This document shows positions 63,851-64,000 of a stretch of 64,000 nt of DNA, one piece after another; the first letter of the stretch is position 1, and the number at the start of each line of letters is the position of its first letter. Position numbers and translations under genes: made by a program. Under the pieces are notes generated by a model that did not search any database, was not told the origin of the DNA, and saw nothing but the letters and a program-made list of their open reading frames with translations. Origin of the DNA: Actinoallomurus sp048498315 (GTDB lineage: Bacteria > Actinomycetota > Actinomycetes > Streptosporangiales > Streptosporangiaceae); NCBI GenBank assembly GCA_048498315.1, contig JBEHYF010000006.1, forward strand, positions 14,351-78,350, written 5' to 3'.

Positions 63851-64000
63851 ATGCGCACCGTGATAGCGCTCGCGGCGATCGTCCCGCTCATCGTCTCCGG
63901 CGTCGCGGCCTGCGCCCCCGGCCGCGACGCGCGCGGCGACGCCTCCGCCGGCCGCCACGCGCATGCACGGGGCGCCGCGGGCCGCCACCACCGCCACGCC
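63851..64000 (+). CDS. Start of a lipoprotein gene (cut by window edge)
   Basis: ATG 63851 follows the ribosome site GAGGGGAG with good spacing, and 50 codons are visible. The N-terminus is a short lipoprotein signal peptide: Arg2, a hydrophobic core (VIALAAIVPLIV) and the lipobox VAAC with Cys21 as the lipid site. The beginning of the mature part is rich in His, Arg, Ala and Gly (GRHAHARGAAGRHHRHA). Nothing identifies its role. It is divergent from radA. Confidence 0.65.
   Translation, partial: MRTVIALAAIVPLIVSGVAACAPGRDARGDASAGRHAHARGAAGRHHRHA

Overview
The window is high-GC DNA with dense, short-spaced genes, many GTG/TTG starts and GTGA/ATGA overlaps. It is typical of a mycelial actinomycete. 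A chaplin, Lsr2, DisA, a DUF2342 zincin, FtsH, ClpC with a ClgR-type operator and the tilS-hpt-ftsH-folE-folP-folB-folK order all fit Actinomycetia. The chaplin argues for an organism that makes aerial hyphae. My guess is Streptosporangiales or a relative (inference; no rRNA or tRNA gene is present to test it).

Layout. 1-3.1 kb: end of a PhyH-type oxygenase gene, an MFS exporter and a FemAB/GNAT-like transferase, probably the tail of a specialised operon. 3.1-12.6 kb: valS (minus), pyrD, a NERD protein, a saccharopine dehydrogenase-like oxidoreductase, a membrane-tethered sigma-like protein and a secreted NlpC/P60 hydrolase. 13-18.2 kb: ppa (minus), a PBP4-type D,D-carboxypeptidase, a zincin, tilS and hpt. 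18.4-25.9 kb: ftsH, folE, an MprF/LysX-like membrane protein, folP, an NTF2-like protein, folB, folK and a DUF3180 protein, a folate operon with passengers. 26-34 kb: an orphan NuoD paralogue (minus), two bacterial-PH membrane proteins, a P450, a MidA-like methyltransferase (minus) and a two-component system. 34.4-42.6 kb: chaplin, then DUF2520-panC-panD, nadB-nadC-coaX and lysS, which together make pantothenate/CoA and NAD.

42.6-54.5 kb looks like an accessory insertion between lysS and lsr2. It holds a gene remnant with an 8-bp-arm palindrome, a second P450, an IclR regulator facing an MsiK-like sugar ABC ATPase, a LacI regulator, a tiny LuxR-type HTH protein, argA, a chain of two mini-ORFs, two RDD proteins and a 1247-residue fusion of an endonuclease Q-like PHP domain to a UvrD-type helicase. 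54.5-64 kb: small membrane protein, lsr2, clpC, an aldo/keto reductase, mutY (minus), a membrane-anchored protein, disA (minus), radA (minus) and the start of a lipoprotein gene. mutY, disA and radA form a genome-maintenance neighbourhood.

Across the window at least nine genes have a -10-like hexamer ending 6-8 nt before the start codon and no Shine-Dalgarno (SD) sequence, which points to leaderless mRNAs. I saw no tRNA, rRNA, insertion sequence, CRISPR array or recognisable riboswitch. The strongest candidates for something new are the EndoQ-UvrD fusion, the chained mini-ORFs after argA, the sigma/anti-sigma-like/BACON fusion and the histidine-tailed chaplin.
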